In this document: piece after piece, positions 23,167 to 30,995 of the stretch
Position numbering within the stretch: the stretch's first letter is position 1
Layout: each line of letters starts with the position of its first letter
Source of the DNA: Actinacidiphila acididurans
GTDB taxonomy: Bacteria; Actinomycetota; Actinomycetes; Streptomycetales; Streptomycetaceae
Assembly: GCF_016918855.1 (NCBI RefSeq)
Contig: NZ_JADKYB010000030.1
Coordinates: 1-64,000, forward strand
DNA length: 64,000 nt
Reading direction: 5' to 3'
Notes under the pieces: model-generated
Told to the model about the DNA's origin: nothing
Database searches by the model: none
Seen by the model: the letters and a program-made list of their open reading frames with translations, nothing else
Position numbers and translations under genes: made by a program

Positions 23167-23371
23167 CCTGCACCGACACCGGCTGACAGCCCAACACGCC
23201 CACCACGGGCCGTCAGCCGGTATCAGCCCCCGGTATCAGCCCGGCTGTCAGGCCGCCCACCTCTACGTAACGCGCGCGCACGCGCGCGAGCCGCCCCCCC
23301 TGACACCCCGACCCGCTGACACCACCCGCCGCCCAGCCGGACCCGCCACCAACCACCGCCGAGGACACCCC
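23167..23371. other. 205-base noncoding region with repeats, candidate clt
   Basis: No open frame is supported here. It holds CTGACA at 23183, 23300 and 23316 and the inverse TGTCAG at 23246, a tandem duplication of CCGGTATCAGCCC (from 23218), a CGTCAGCC inverse element, and an alternating CG stretch around 23270-23290. Lying downstream of the TraB-type gene, it resembles the placement of the cis-acting transfer locus of some Streptomyces plasmids. Confidence 0.5.
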
Positions 23372-23785
23372 ATGCCCCAACCACGCAACGCCGCGGTCCT
23401 CACCGCCGCCCTCAGAAGCTGGGCCACCACCACCCGCGACCCCGACGGCCACGACGTCGCCCGCGTCGAATTCCGGCAGGCACCCGACTGGGCCCCGGTC
23501 GGCAAAACCCCCCTCACCGGCCAGCAGGTCGACCGGCTCCTCACCATCCTCCGCGCCGACCTCATCCCCCCGCGCCGCAACACCCCCACCCAGGCAGCGG
23601 CCGCCGTCGACCAGATCATCGCCGAATGGCGCGCCGAAGGCCGCACCCGCATCCGCCCCACCGACCTCATCGGCCAACTCCCCAGGATCGGCCAGACCCG
23701 CGCCTGGCTCGCCCAGCACCTCACCCACCTCGTCGACTCCGGATACCTCCACGAGACCCGCCGCCCCGGTACCTACCGCCTCTGA
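23372..23785 (+). CDS. winged-helix protein related to TraB C-terminus
   Basis: Protein of 137 residues. Its last 50 residues (RIRPTDLIGQLPRIGQTRAW then YLHETRRPGTYRL) align with the C-terminal winged helix of the TraB-type protein, which has DTLGPRDFKPYL, IGRSRAWLSPRL and GVYRLL. The N-terminal 85 residues are unrelated to the ATPase. A free-standing copy of the DNA-reading domain next to the motor gene could compete for, or mark, the same DNA repeats. ATG 23372 is preferred; earlier starts cover the repeat region. Confidence 0.66.
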   Translation: MPQPRNAAVLTAALRSWATTTRDPDGHDVARVEFRQAPDWAPVGKTPLTGQQVDRLLTILRADLIPPRRNTPTQAAAAVDQIIAEWRAEGRTRIRPTDLIGQLPRIGQTRAWLAQHLTHLVDSGYLHETRRPGTYRL

Positions 23786-23805
23786 CCACCCGCCAGGAAC
23801 CCGCC

Positions 23806-24039
23806 ATGGACCAGCCCTTACCCACCCCCGCCGACGACACCGCGGAACCCGACCCGGCCGCTGAGGCCGCCGACGCCACCACGCCGGACGACGAGCCCAC
23901 CGCCAAGGCCGTCCTGGCCCGCCTCAACCCGGCACTGACCGACTCCCCACTACGCCGCCACCTCCGCGCGGCCGGCCTCGAAGCCCCCTTCGGCATCGAC
24001 ACCACACCGCCACCCGCACCACCCACCCAGGAGACCTGA
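23806..24039 (+). CDS. small acidic protein
   Basis: Protein of 77 residues: an acidic low-complexity first half (AEPDPAAEAADATTPDDEPT) and a helical second half with LRRHLRAAGLEAPFGIDTTP. AGGAA precedes the ATG. It sits between the winged-helix gene and a longer unknown gene. Function unknown. Confidence 0.58.
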   Translation: MDQPLPTPADDTAEPDPAAEAADATTPDDEPTAKAVLARLNPALTDSPLRRHLRAAGLEAPFGIDTTPPPAPPTQET

Positions 24040-24044
24040 CCCCC

Positions 24045-24719
24045 ATGCCCGGCGCCAGCCCCGACCCGGACCTGCTCGACCAGCAGGCCGCCGCACTCAT
24101 CGAGTCGGCGGCCTGGCAGGCCGTGCTCGACGGCTGGCACACCACCGCACCCGAACCCACCACGCCGCCCGCACCGGACCAGACGGCACCCGCCTCCGGC
24201 GGCCCGTACGACCGGCCCGGCCGGGGGAGCGGCGCCGACCTCGTCGGCCAAGTCCCCGGCCTCCTCCTCACCAAGACCACCGCGCAGCTCGTCCGGGAGG
24301 CCGGTATTGTCACCGGGCCCGCCCCCGCCGACCGACAACTTCCCGGCCGGCTCGCCGCCGTCCTTCCCGACCGCCTCCACACCTGGCGCCGCCTGTACCA
24401 GCCCGACATCAAACCGTCCGTACAACTCGGCTGGGCCGCGACCGTCTTGACGGAGTGGGGCTGGCAGGCGCGGCCGTACCGGCTCCGGGACGCCCGCGGC
24501 GCCCGCTGCGTATGCGGCGCCATCCTCGCCGCCGAACGCCTCGGCCACGGCTCCCGCGCCACCACCGACCACTCCGCCGCCTGGGTCATGGTCGAGTTGA
24601 AGGGACGCGGATGGCCCGGTCTCATCGGTGAGTGGAACCGGCAGCCCGGCCGCACCGCCGACCAGGCCATCGCCCTCGTCACCGCCGCCGCCCACCGCGC
24701 GACTCAGGCCGGCTACTGA
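24045..24719 (+). CDS. hypothetical protein with CVCG motif
   Basis: Protein of 224 residues, last gene of the transfer module. A helical N-terminus and a Pro-rich linker precede a domain with LYQPDIKPSVQLGWAATVLT and RCVCGAILAAERLGHGS. I do not recognise the family. The ribosome site GGAG is 11 bases before the ATG. The promoter-hairpin leader at 24736-24831 follows. Confidence 0.62.
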   Translation: MPGASPDPDLLDQQAAALIESAAWQAVLDGWHTTAPEPTTPPAPDQTAPASGGPYDRPGRGSGADLVGQVPGLLLTKTTAQLVREAGIVTGPAPADRQLPGRLAAVLPDRLHTWRRLYQPDIKPSVQLGWAATVLTEWGWQARPYRLRDARGARCVCGAILAAERLGHGSRATTDHSAAWVMVELKGRGWPGLIGEWNRQPGRTADQAIALVTAAAHRATQAGY

Positions 24720-24735
24720 CCGCGCGTGTAACTCC

Positions 24736-24831
24736 TGGTCACCTCGGGAGGTAGTCGGCTACGCTGGGCGCGTCGCACGCGGCATGCACTTAACGTCAAC
24801 GGCCCCACCCGAACCTCGGGTTGGGGCCGTT
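24736..24831 (+). ncRNA. promoter plus hairpin, possible short leader RNA
   Basis: TGGTCA-18-TACGCT (24736-24765) could start RNA near 24772. A hairpin AACGGCCCC / GGGGCCGTT, extended by CCCGA/TCGGG, lies at 24798-24831. The result would be a 60-base transcript or an attenuated leader for the gene at 24949. A similar promoter-then-hairpin unit is at 30080-30168. No open frame lies in the 24720-24948 gap. Confidence 0.52.
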
Positions 24832-24948
24832 CCGCGTTCCCGCCCCTCTGCGGGCCGGACCACGCCGCTGCCGCGCACCCACCTGTAACCCCCGGCCTCG
24901 GGCAATGCCGCCGGCCGGCGCGCGCCGCGCCCTCACCAGGAGACACGC

Positions 24949-25767
24949 ATGCAGTCGCCCCACACCCACCCCACCTCCGTCTCCGCCCCCAGCACCCAGA
25001 CCGCCAGCCAGGGCGACCACAACACGCCCGCCGTCAGCGGCGACGAGTACGCGTGGCCCACCTGCATCGCCTGCCACCGCGACCTCTGGCCCGATGAGCA
25101 CGGCCGGCACGCCTGCCGCGCCTGCCAAGACCGCGCCGCCCACCGCCTCGCCAGCATCCGGGCCCTCTACCCCTACCTCGACACCACCAGCGCCCTCACC
25201 CGCCACCGCGGCGGCGACAGCGGCCGATCCGGCAGCCGCACCGACGCCCCCGTCCCCGTTAACCTCGCCGTCCTCACCCTCACCACCGCCGGCGGAGTCG
25301 CCACCCGCCTCCAGGCCATTGAGGATTCCTGGCGCACCGCCCTCCGACGCCACATCGGCACGTGGCCCGGCAGCCCCCGCCAAGCCATCCCCGTCCACAT
25401 CGAGTTCCTCCGCATCAACCTGGAGTGGGCCTGCGAGTCGCACCTGGAGGTGGCCGACGACCTCGAGGAGATCCGCCGCCTCCACGACCAGTGCACGACC
25501 GCCCTCCGCGGCGCCCTCGACCCCGGCGAACGCCGCCCCGGCCCCGTCCCCATCGGCCCCTGCCCCACCCCCCTCCCCGGCCTGTCCGGCGCCGGGCCAG
25601 CCGCGGCCCCCGGGGCCCCCGCCCTGTGCGGCACCCCCCTCACCACCCGGCCCGGCGCACAGCGCGTCCACTGCCCCACCTGCGGCACCACCTGGGAAGG
25701 CGCCACGGCATGGATCAACCTCCGCCGAGCCCAGAACACCCACACCCCCACGACCGCCGCCGCCTGA
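24949..25767 (+). CDS. zinc-finger-like protein
   Basis: Protein of 272 residues with two metal-binding ends: CIACHRDLWPDEHGRHACRA then CQD near residue 39, and CGTPL with HCPTCGTTWEG near residue 230-255. Between them is a helical domain (HIEFLRINLEWACESHLEVA). ATG 24949 follows AGGAGAC. Proteins of this shape are common in the accessory regions of actinophages, but their role is unknown to me. Confidence 0.66.
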   Translation: MQSPHTHPTSVSAPSTQTASQGDHNTPAVSGDEYAWPTCIACHRDLWPDEHGRHACRACQDRAAHRLASIRALYPYLDTTSALTRHRGGDSGRSGSRTDAPVPVNLAVLTLTTAGGVATRLQAIEDSWRTALRRHIGTWPGSPRQAIPVHIEFLRINLEWACESHLEVADDLEEIRRLHDQCTTALRGALDPGERRPGPVPIGPCPTPLPGLSGAGPAAAPGAPALCGTPLTTRPGAQRVHCPTCGTTWEGATAWINLRRAQNTHTPTTAAA

Positions 25768-25784
25768 CCAAAGGGAGCCCCCTC

Positions 25785-26390
25785 GTGCATGACCCCCTCA
25801 CCGTCGCCTTCGAGATCCGCCGACCATGGCCGCGCCCGGACGCCTGGACGACCGGACTTGCCGCCCGTACTGGTGTCCGCTGGCAGCACCGCGGTGCGTA
25901 CTCCGTCGTCGCCGGCCGCGGCCTGTACTGGCCGCCCCTCATTACCGTGTGGCACCGCGACCCATCCGGCTACGACGACGCAACCTGCGGAGCAGGACGC
26001 GGCCGAGCGTGGATGTGGCACATCCACCACTGGCGCATCCAGGTGCCCCCGCTCCAGGAATTCCGCCGGCGACTGCTGACCCGATGCGCCTGGTGCGGCG
26101 AACGCTCCACGAAGGCCGACCCGGTGAACGTGAGCCACCAGTACGACCGCAAACGCAGCCACTGGTGGCAAGGCGAACCCGGCCTGTTCCACTCCGACTG
26201 CTCGGCCATCAAAGCCGCCCACGCCGCTTGCATCTGCGACCAGCCCATCCTCGACGGGGACGGCGACGGCTACGGCCACTGCGCCCACTGCGGCCGGTAC
26301 CGCGCCTACGGCACCACACCCGAACGCCTCGCCCGGATGCGGGAGCTCGCCGCGATCCCCACGGGCGGACGCCGCCCCGCCACCGACTGA
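25785..26390 (+). CDS. hypothetical protein with zinc motifs
   Basis: Protein of 201 residues from a GTG that follows AAGGGAG by eight bases. An aromatic N-terminal region (RAWMWHIHHWRIQVPPLQEF) is followed by CAWCGERSTK, a His/Cys pair (FHSDCS) and CICDQPI with CAHCGRY, a multi-cysteine array that should bind two or more zinc ions. A nucleic-acid-binding function is plausible. Family not recognised. Confidence 0.66.
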   Translation: MHDPLTVAFEIRRPWPRPDAWTTGLAARTGVRWQHRGAYSVVAGRGLYWPPLITVWHRDPSGYDDATCGAGRGRAWMWHIHHWRIQVPPLQEFRRRLLTRCAWCGERSTKADPVNVSHQYDRKRSHWWQGEPGLFHSDCSAIKAAHAACICDQPILDGDGDGYGHCAHCGRYRAYGTTPERLARMRELAAIPTGGRRPATD

Positions 26391-26404
26391 ACCGGGGGAG
26401 CCCC

Positions 26405-26563
26405 ATGCCCGAACAGCCCGAAGAACCCCTTACGTCACTGGCCGCCGAAGCGGTCATGCACCACGAGATCTACGACTCGTACGTCCGAGCCGGCTTCTCC
26501 GAACCCCAGGCCCTCGAACTCCTCAAGACGATCATCGTCACCATCATCGGGAAGACAGCATGA
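26405..26563 (+). CDS. 52-residue hypothetical protein
   Basis: Small protein MPEQPEEPLTSLAAEAVMHH continuing through SGFSEPQ-like helix (AGFSEPQALELLKTIIVTII) to GKTA. GGGGGAG precedes the ATG. Its stop overlaps the ATG of the next gene (ATGA), which supports translation. Similar short helical proteins with a 'GFsexQAlel' helix occur in actinophages. Confidence 0.62.
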   Translation: MPEQPEEPLTSLAAEAVMHHEIYDSYVRAGFSEPQALELLKTIIVTIIGKTA

Positions 26564-27288
26564 CCGCCCAGGAACAAGCCCGCCCCTCCGCAAATCCACT
26601 GGCAATCCAGCAGCGCAGCATCCCCGACACCATCCGGCACATCGCCACGAAGATCACCGACCACATCACCCCCGCAGAACAACTCGACACGCGCCTCGCC
26701 GGCCTCGCCATGTCCCTCGCCGTGGCCGCCGACGACACCGAAGCCGAACTCGCACGGATCACCGCCGAGCGCGACAGGCTGTACCGCGCCCTCGCCGACG
26801 TCGATCTCCGCAGCGCCATCGCCGCGGCCGCCCACACCGTCCTCGCAGGTGCCGGCCCGCAAACCCTCGACGAGTGGACCGCCCTCGTCGCCGACGCTGT
26901 CCTGCCCGTCGTACGGTCCCGCCTCGCCTCGACCGTGAAGGAACGCGACGGCGCCTACCGCGAACGGAATGCCCTCGCCGCCCTTGCCGCCGGCCAAGCC
27001 GAAAGCGCCGTCGTCGCCCCGGCCACGGACGTGCCCGAACCCGGCTGGCAGATCCTGTACCTCGTCCTGCACGGGCGGCAGTGCTCCTGGCACTTCGGCC
27101 CCAGGGACGCCGACCTGATCGAGCACCTCGAACACGTCCCCGCCGACGACCCCCGCGCCCAGTGGGACGGCCACACCACCGAGGCGAAGTACGAGCACAT
27201 CGCCTGGATCGCCCGCGCCCTCGGAACGCCAGGGCCGTTCCGGAAGCCCGACCCCGCCAAGACCACCGAACGGGGCCAGCAGTTGTGA
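26560..27288 (+). CDS. phage accessory protein with WDGHTTEAKY motif
   Basis: Protein of 242 residues. A long helical and coiled-coil N-terminus (DDTEAELARITAERDRLYRA) leads to a C-terminal domain with ILYLVLHGRQCSWHFGPRDA and WDGHTTEAKYEHIAWI. I remember the last motif from other actinophage proteins of unknown function. ATG overlaps the upstream stop, and its stop overlaps the next GTG. Function unknown. Confidence 0.66.
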   Translation: MTAQEQARPSANPLAIQQRSIPDTIRHIATKITDHITPAEQLDTRLAGLAMSLAVAADDTEAELARITAERDRLYRALADVDLRSAIAAAAHTVLAGAGPQTLDEWTALVADAVLPVVRSRLASTVKERDGAYRERNALAALAAGQAESAVVAPATDVPEPGWQILYLVLHGRQCSWHFGPRDADLIEHLEHVPADDPRAQWDGHTTEAKYEHIAWIARALGTPGPFRKPDPAKTTERGQQL

Positions 27289-27674
27289 CCGCTAACCACA
27301 CCGGCATCGGCGTCATCGGCGTCGGCATGCCCGCCATGCTCCACCTCGAAGCATTCGGCCGCGAGATCAACGACGCCTTCGGCCACCTCCCCTACCTCGT
27401 CGGATCCGCGGCCAAGACCAAGACGTGGCGCGACGTCGACGTCCGCCTCATCCTCCCCGACCAGGAGTTCGACGCCCTCTTCCCGCAGCCCGCCCCCTAC
27501 GAGTCACCGGACGGACTCTGGGGACTGCTCTGCGCCGCCCTCTCCGAACTCGCCAAGCTGCGCACCGGCCTCCCCGTGGACTTCCAGATCCAGCGCATGA
27601 CCTACGCGAACGAGCGCTACCCCATCAGCCACCCCCGCCACGCCCTCGGCCTCCACGACCGCAACGGCCAGTAA
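27285..27674 (+). CDS. nucleotidyltransferase-fold protein
   Basis: Protein of 129 residues. The pattern YLVGSAAKTKTWRDVDVRLI (a Gly-Ser then Asp-x-Asp about ten residues later) and a third acidic strand VDFQIQRM match the minimal nucleotidyltransferase fold, where the three acids hold metal and NTP. The target could be a protein, RNA or small molecule. GTG start overlaps the upstream TGA. The fold call rests on motif spacing only. Confidence 0.62.
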   Translation: MTANHTGIGVIGVGMPAMLHLEAFGREINDAFGHLPYLVGSAAKTKTWRDVDVRLILPDQEFDALFPQPAPYESPDGLWGLLCAALSELAKLRTGLPVDFQIQRMTYANERYPISHPRHALGLHDRNGQ

Positions 27675-27701
27675 CCACCACCCCAACCACCGGAGCCCTC
27701 C

Positions 27702-27914
27702 ATGCCCGAAACCCTCGAAGACCTCACCGCCCCCGACCTCGACAGCCTCGACGACACCGAGCCCGCCCTCCCGCCGCCCCCGCGCTGGACCGCCCACGAC
27801 GCCGCCCGCCAGCTCCTCGCTGCCGGCCACCACGTCCACCTCGTCTCCGACGGCATGACCGGCTGCCTCAACGGCCGCTGTGCCCCCGGCCTGTCCCTGG
27901 ACGGCACGGCATGA
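27702..27914 (+). CDS. 70-residue hypothetical protein
   Basis: Small protein with an acidic N-terminus (EDLTAPDLDSLDDTEP) and a C-terminal helix-strand unit (DAARQLLAAGHHVHLVSDGM, then CLNGRCAPG). The stop overlaps the next ATG. Function unknown. Confidence 0.6.
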   Translation: MPETLEDLTAPDLDSLDDTEPALPPPPRWTAHDAARQLLAAGHHVHLVSDGMTGCLNGRCAPGLSLDGTA

Positions 27915-28606
27915 GCGGCCACCTGGACACCACGCCAGCCGGTCCCTTCCCCCCGCACCTCGAAGAGGTCGCCTGTCACCTGTACCTCGTGTTCTGCGAA
28001 CACCTGCCGTTCTGCGGATGCGGCGACCCCGCAGCCGGATACAAGCTCGCCCACCAGATCCTCACACTCGCCCCGCTGTACGAAGACGGCCGGTGGCGGC
28101 AAGCCGAAGAACTGTGCGGCACGCCCGGCGCCCACCAACTGGTCCTCGCCGCCCTCACGGAAGCCGGACTCCTCGAACACGGCAGTAGCATCGGCGGTTC
28201 CTGGATCACCGACCGCGGCCGATGGGTCCTATGGGCAGTCGAGCAGATCGGCGGCATCGACGTCCTTGAAGACCGCCTCGACAACGCAGGCTTCCCCCAT
28301 GAATGGGACCCCGTAGCCAAAACCCAGCAGGAATGCACCGACGCCTGCTGGACCATCCCCTCCGCGGCTGAGAAGCCCGTGACCGACGACGCCCCCGCGG
28401 TGCCCGAGGACTTGGCTGACGTCATCGCCATGACCCTCACCCGGCGCGCCGCCGCCTACGCCATGCTGCCCCCGTGGTCGCCTTTCCGTAGTCCGATATG
28501 GGCACCCACCCCAACGGCGGCCGTGACCCCCGGCGCCTGCTACGAGGCGTCCTTCGGCCGGGTCCACGTCAAACCCGGCTGCCGGTGTGAGAGGAGGCCG
28601 CAGTGA
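27911..28606 (+). CDS. hypothetical protein, winged-helix-like middle
   Basis: Protein of 231 residues. Near the N-terminus it has CEHLPFCGCGDP, a cysteine cluster. The middle (HQLVLAALTEAGLLEHGSSI, then SWITDRGRWVLWAVEQIGG) resembles a winged helix with a beta turn. The C-terminus ends in a cysteine-rich basic tail (CRCERRPQ). ATG overlaps the upstream TGA. Possible DNA-binding accessory protein; no family named. Confidence 0.62.
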   Translation: MSGHLDTTPAGPFPPHLEEVACHLYLVFCEHLPFCGCGDPAAGYKLAHQILTLAPLYEDGRWRQAEELCGTPGAHQLVLAALTEAGLLEHGSSIGGSWITDRGRWVLWAVEQIGGIDVLEDRLDNAGFPHEWDPVAKTQQECTDACWTIPSAAEKPVTDDAPAVPEDLADVIAMTLTRRAAAYAMLPPWSPFRSPIWAPTPTAAVTPGACYEASFGRVHVKPGCRCERRPQ

Positions 28607-28905
28607 GCGGCGACATGGCGCGCGCGTACATCACAGACGACTACGACCTGTATGAGCAGTTCAACACGATGCCGCCGTCCTGGTGGTTCGACGACGATGC
28701 CAACGAGATTGCGCGTGAGCAGGCGGAACGCTGGCGGGCTGCGGAGGCCGACCGGGCTGAGGCCCGCTACTGGGGCGAGGCATCGAAGGAGATGCTCGCC
28801 GTCATGAGCGAGCGGCGGAACCGGCAGATAGCCGAACGGCGGGGGCGTGAGGAGGCCCGGCGCGCGGAGATCCGGGCCGGGCTCTACGGCAAGGGGACAC
28901 CGTGA
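28603..28905 (+). CDS. small charged coiled-coil protein
   Basis: Protein of 100 residues with an acidic, aromatic start (DDYDLYEQFNTMPPSWWFDD) and a long Arg/Glu helix (EQAERWRAAEADRAEARYWG onward), likely a coiled coil. GTG overlaps the upstream TGA; its stop overlaps the next GTG. Function unknown. Confidence 0.62.
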   Translation: MSGDMARAYITDDYDLYEQFNTMPPSWWFDDDANEIAREQAERWRAAEADRAEARYWGEASKEMLAVMSERRNRQIAERRGREEARRAEIRAGLYGKGTP

Positions 28906-29351
28906 CCACCGATCCGCTGGCGTTCCTGCGCGCCGCCCACACCACGGCGGAGGCCCGCGCAGAAGCCGCCGCGGCGCGAGCCTGGTCAGGGGAGTGGGAG
29001 TACGACCACATGGTTCGCGAGATCCGCGACCTGAGCAACGGCAACGAACTCGCACAGATCCATCTCCCGGAGATCGGCCATTTCGTCGAGGCGAACGACC
29101 CGGCCGCCGTACTCCGCCACATCGAGGCCGAGCGGAAGCAGATCGAACTCCACGCCACCGTTGAGAACCACGGCCGGTTCAGTGAACGCGGATGCGACGC
29201 CGACTGCGACGGCGACCACTACATGCCGCCCGTCTGCCGCTCCTGCCGCAACTACGCCGGCGACCCCATCGAAGCCCCCTGCCCCACCGTCGAGATCCTC
29301 GCCGAAGGCTGGGGCTGGACCAGCGACACGCCCGATCCGAACGGCCAGTAA
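28902..29351 (+). CDS. DUF6221-type protein
   Basis: Protein of 149 residues. The order of segments, an N-terminal helix (LAFLRAAHTTAEARAEAAAA), then HFVEANDPAAVLRHIEAERK, then a Cys site (CDADCDGDH and CRSCRNY) and a terminal CPTVEILAEGWG, is that of DUF6221, a small family common in Streptomyces phages and elements. The function of the family is unknown. GTG start overlaps the upstream stop. Confidence 0.72.
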   Translation: MTTDPLAFLRAAHTTAEARAEAAAARAWSGEWEYDHMVREIRDLSNGNELAQIHLPEIGHFVEANDPAAVLRHIEAERKQIELHATVENHGRFSERGCDADCDGDHYMPPVCRSCRNYAGDPIEAPCPTVEILAEGWGWTSDTPDPNGQ

Positions 29352-29461
29352 AAGGGCATTGACCAGCGGAAACATGGTAAATCGCGGTAGAATCAAGGCA
29401 GTTGAGACCCCGGCGACGGACGTCACCCGCCCCGGGGCGTGGCCGACCGCAAGGAGCCGAC

Positions 29462-30067
29462 ATGCCCAAGCCTTCCAGAACCCACGTGAAGGTAGTCAAG
29501 CCCTTCACGCCCAGGACCCTCACCCCGGACTCGGGTAGGAGCGGCATCAGCCGCCACATACCAGCGCCCGGCGACCCCGCTCTCCCCGGCTTCATCCGCA
29601 TCGCTACGGAGTGGAGCAAAGCCGGAATCGAGATGACCGATGAGATTGTGGCCGCCGCGGCGAAGCTGGCCAGGGCGCGGCTTCAGGAATCCCGGGAAGC
29701 GAACGCTCGCATTCACACACAGCGCGAAACGCAGGCCCAGCGCCTCGCAGAACTCAAGCCGGGAATCTTCGGCGACGCACCGGGCGGCGTGGTCTACTAC
29801 ATCCGCCGCGGTGACTACGTGAAGATCGGCACCACAACCAAACTGCGGCAGCGCATGCGTGACCTGATGCCAGACGAAGTTCTCGCCGTCGAGCCCGGAA
29901 GCTACGGCTTGGAGAGCGAACTCCACGCCAAGTTCGCCAGCATCCGCTTCGCCGCCTGGTGCGAATACTTCAAACTCACCCCGGACCTTCAGCAGCACAT
30001 CGACACCGTCCTCGACAAGAACGGGCCGCCGCCCCCAGGCTTGAGTCAGTTCCTGCCTCACCCGTGA
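29462..30067 (+). CDS. GIY-YIG (T5orf172/MUG113-like) nuclease-fold protein
   Basis: Protein of 201 residues. Residues 105-175 hold the GIY-YIG pattern GVVYYIRRGDYVKIGTTTKL, followed by RQRMRDLMPDEVLAVEPGSY, a conserved Glu in LESELHAKFAS and ending WCEYFKLT, as in the T5orf172/MUG113 subgroup. This fold cuts DNA in homing and repair enzymes; subgroup members often have no known target. The N-terminal 100 residues are basic and helical. AAGGAG precedes the ATG. The 110-base gap upstream holds TTGACC and TAGAAT, but 23 bases apart. Confidence 0.72.
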   Translation: MPKPSRTHVKVVKPFTPRTLTPDSGRSGISRHIPAPGDPALPGFIRIATEWSKAGIEMTDEIVAAAAKLARARLQESREANARIHTQRETQAQRLAELKPGIFGDAPGGVVYYIRRGDYVKIGTTTKLRQRMRDLMPDEVLAVEPGSYGLESELHAKFASIRFAAWCEYFKLTPDLQQHIDTVLDKNGPPPPGLSQFLPHP

Positions 30068-30079
30068 GCCCCACCTGAC

Positions 30080-30109
30080 TTGCGCGTACGGCCGATCTAA
30101 CCGTAACGT
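30080..30109 (+). promoter_or_regulatory. promoter TTGCGC-18-TAACGT
   Basis: The -35 TTGCGC (30080-30085) and -10 TAACGT (30104-30109) are separated by 18 bases. RNA would start near 30116, only 20 bases before a hairpin and 78 before the next start codon, so transcription of the HTH gene may be attenuated. Confidence 0.58.
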
Positions 30110-30135
30110 GATCAGCACTTAGAACACGTGTCTCC

Positions 30136-30168
30136 AAACCCCCGTCGTGAAGACTCCGGCGGGGGTTT
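30136..30168 (+). terminator. leader terminator-like hairpin
   Basis: AAACCCCCG / CGGGGGTTT arms (9 bp) with a 15-base loop, followed by TTTCG. It has the form of an intrinsic terminator, placed between the promoter at 30080-30109 and the GTG at 30194. Confidence 0.66.
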
Positions 30169-30193
30169 CGTGCGTTCACAGGGAGGTGCTCCC

Positions 30194-30454
30194 GTGGCCG
30201 TCACCTTCCCCAACCCGGACACCATTGAGGTCCACTTCGCACAGCTCCACCAAGGCGGCCAGATCGGCGACATCGAGGAGGCCGCCCGCGCTGCGGGCGT
30301 GAAGCCGGTCACGATCCGCGTCTGGGTCAATCGCGGCAAGGTCGAGCCCATCGTCCGCGGCGACGGCCGAGACCTCTTCCACATCCCCACCATCATCGAG
30401 GCGAGCAAGAGCCGCCCGGGGCGCCGCTGGCACACGACTGCCACAGCCGCCTGA
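30194..30454 (+). CDS. helix-turn-helix DNA-binding protein (MerR/excisionase-like)
   Basis: Protein of 86 residues. IEEAARAAGVKPVTIRVWVN then RGKVEPIVRGDGRDLFHIPT is a helix-turn-helix with wing of the MerR/excisionase/AlpA style. The GTG at 30194 follows GGGAGG by eight bases, while earlier in-frame starts lie inside the hairpin. It likely regulates a nearby promoter, perhaps the virion operon downstream. No integrase gene is adjacent, so a true excisionase role is not supported. Confidence 0.68.
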   Translation: MAVTFPNPDTIEVHFAQLHQGGQIGDIEEAARAAGVKPVTIRVWVNRGKVEPIVRGDGRDLFHIPTIIEASKSRPGRRWHTTATAA

Positions 30455-30536
30455 CCCACACCCCCTGACTGCCCCGCCGGCCGTACTGCCGATGCCGGGG
30501 CCCGCAGGCCGATGCCCCAAGGGCGACGCCTGCCGC

Positions 30537-30572
30537 CGTGCGGCCCCCGTGGGAGGGCCCGGGGGCCGCACG
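30537..30572 (+). terminator. strong terminator-like hairpin
   Basis: Perfect 13-bp arms CGTGCGGCCCCCG / CGGGGGCCGCACG with a 10-base loop in the 165-base gap after the HTH gene. It likely separates the HTH gene from the late region or is a site of antitermination. Confidence 0.68.
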
Positions 30573-30619
30573 GCCCACCCATCGCCGCCATCGCCAACGC
30601 CGCCACCAGGAGTCCCGCC

Positions 30620-30988
30620 ATGCCCAAGCCCACCCAGACCCGCGTCTTCGTCGTCAGCACCATCGGCTCCACGCCCGACGAACCCCGCAGCGAGCGCATC
30701 GAGGCCGCCTACTACCAGCAGGAAGGCGACTTCACCGTCTTCAAGGACGTCGCCCACGAGCCCGTCCACAGCGTCCGCAACCAGCACCTGATCTCCGTCA
30801 CCCGCGCCGACGGCGCCGACCCCGTGACCGCCAGCCTCCTCGAACTGGCCGCGACCGCCCGTGAGAAGGGCCGCGCCCACGGCGTCATCACCTGGGAGAC
30901 CAGCAACCAGCCCGGCGGCCGCGTGTACCGGGCCGGCCTGGACGTCACCATGGTGCTGACCGGCGAGTCCGCCAGCGAGACGCGTTGA
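30620..30988 (+). CDS. hypothetical protein
   Basis: Protein of 122 residues with a regular beta-strand pattern (RVFVVSTIGSTPDEP, YYQQEGDFTVFKDV, GRVYRAGLDVTMVLTGE), suggesting a small beta-sandwich. AGGAG precedes the ATG. It begins the gene run that leads into the virion operon. Function unknown. Confidence 0.64.
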   Translation: MPKPTQTRVFVVSTIGSTPDEPRSERIEAAYYQQEGDFTVFKDVAHEPVHSVRNQHLISVTRADGADPVTASLLELAATAREKGRAHGVITWETSNQPGGRVYRAGLDVTMVLTGESASETR

Positions 30989-30995
30989 GCCCGCG

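Noticed and set aside
23267..23292. Alternating CG run as a CRISPR or satellite repeat
   Set aside because: It is a single short stretch of dinucleotide repeats without spacers or repeated units.
29359..29393. TTGACC and TAGAAT as a promoter before the GIY-YIG gene
   Set aside because: The hexamers are good, but they are 23 bases apart, too far for a normal sigma-70-type promoter. Not called.
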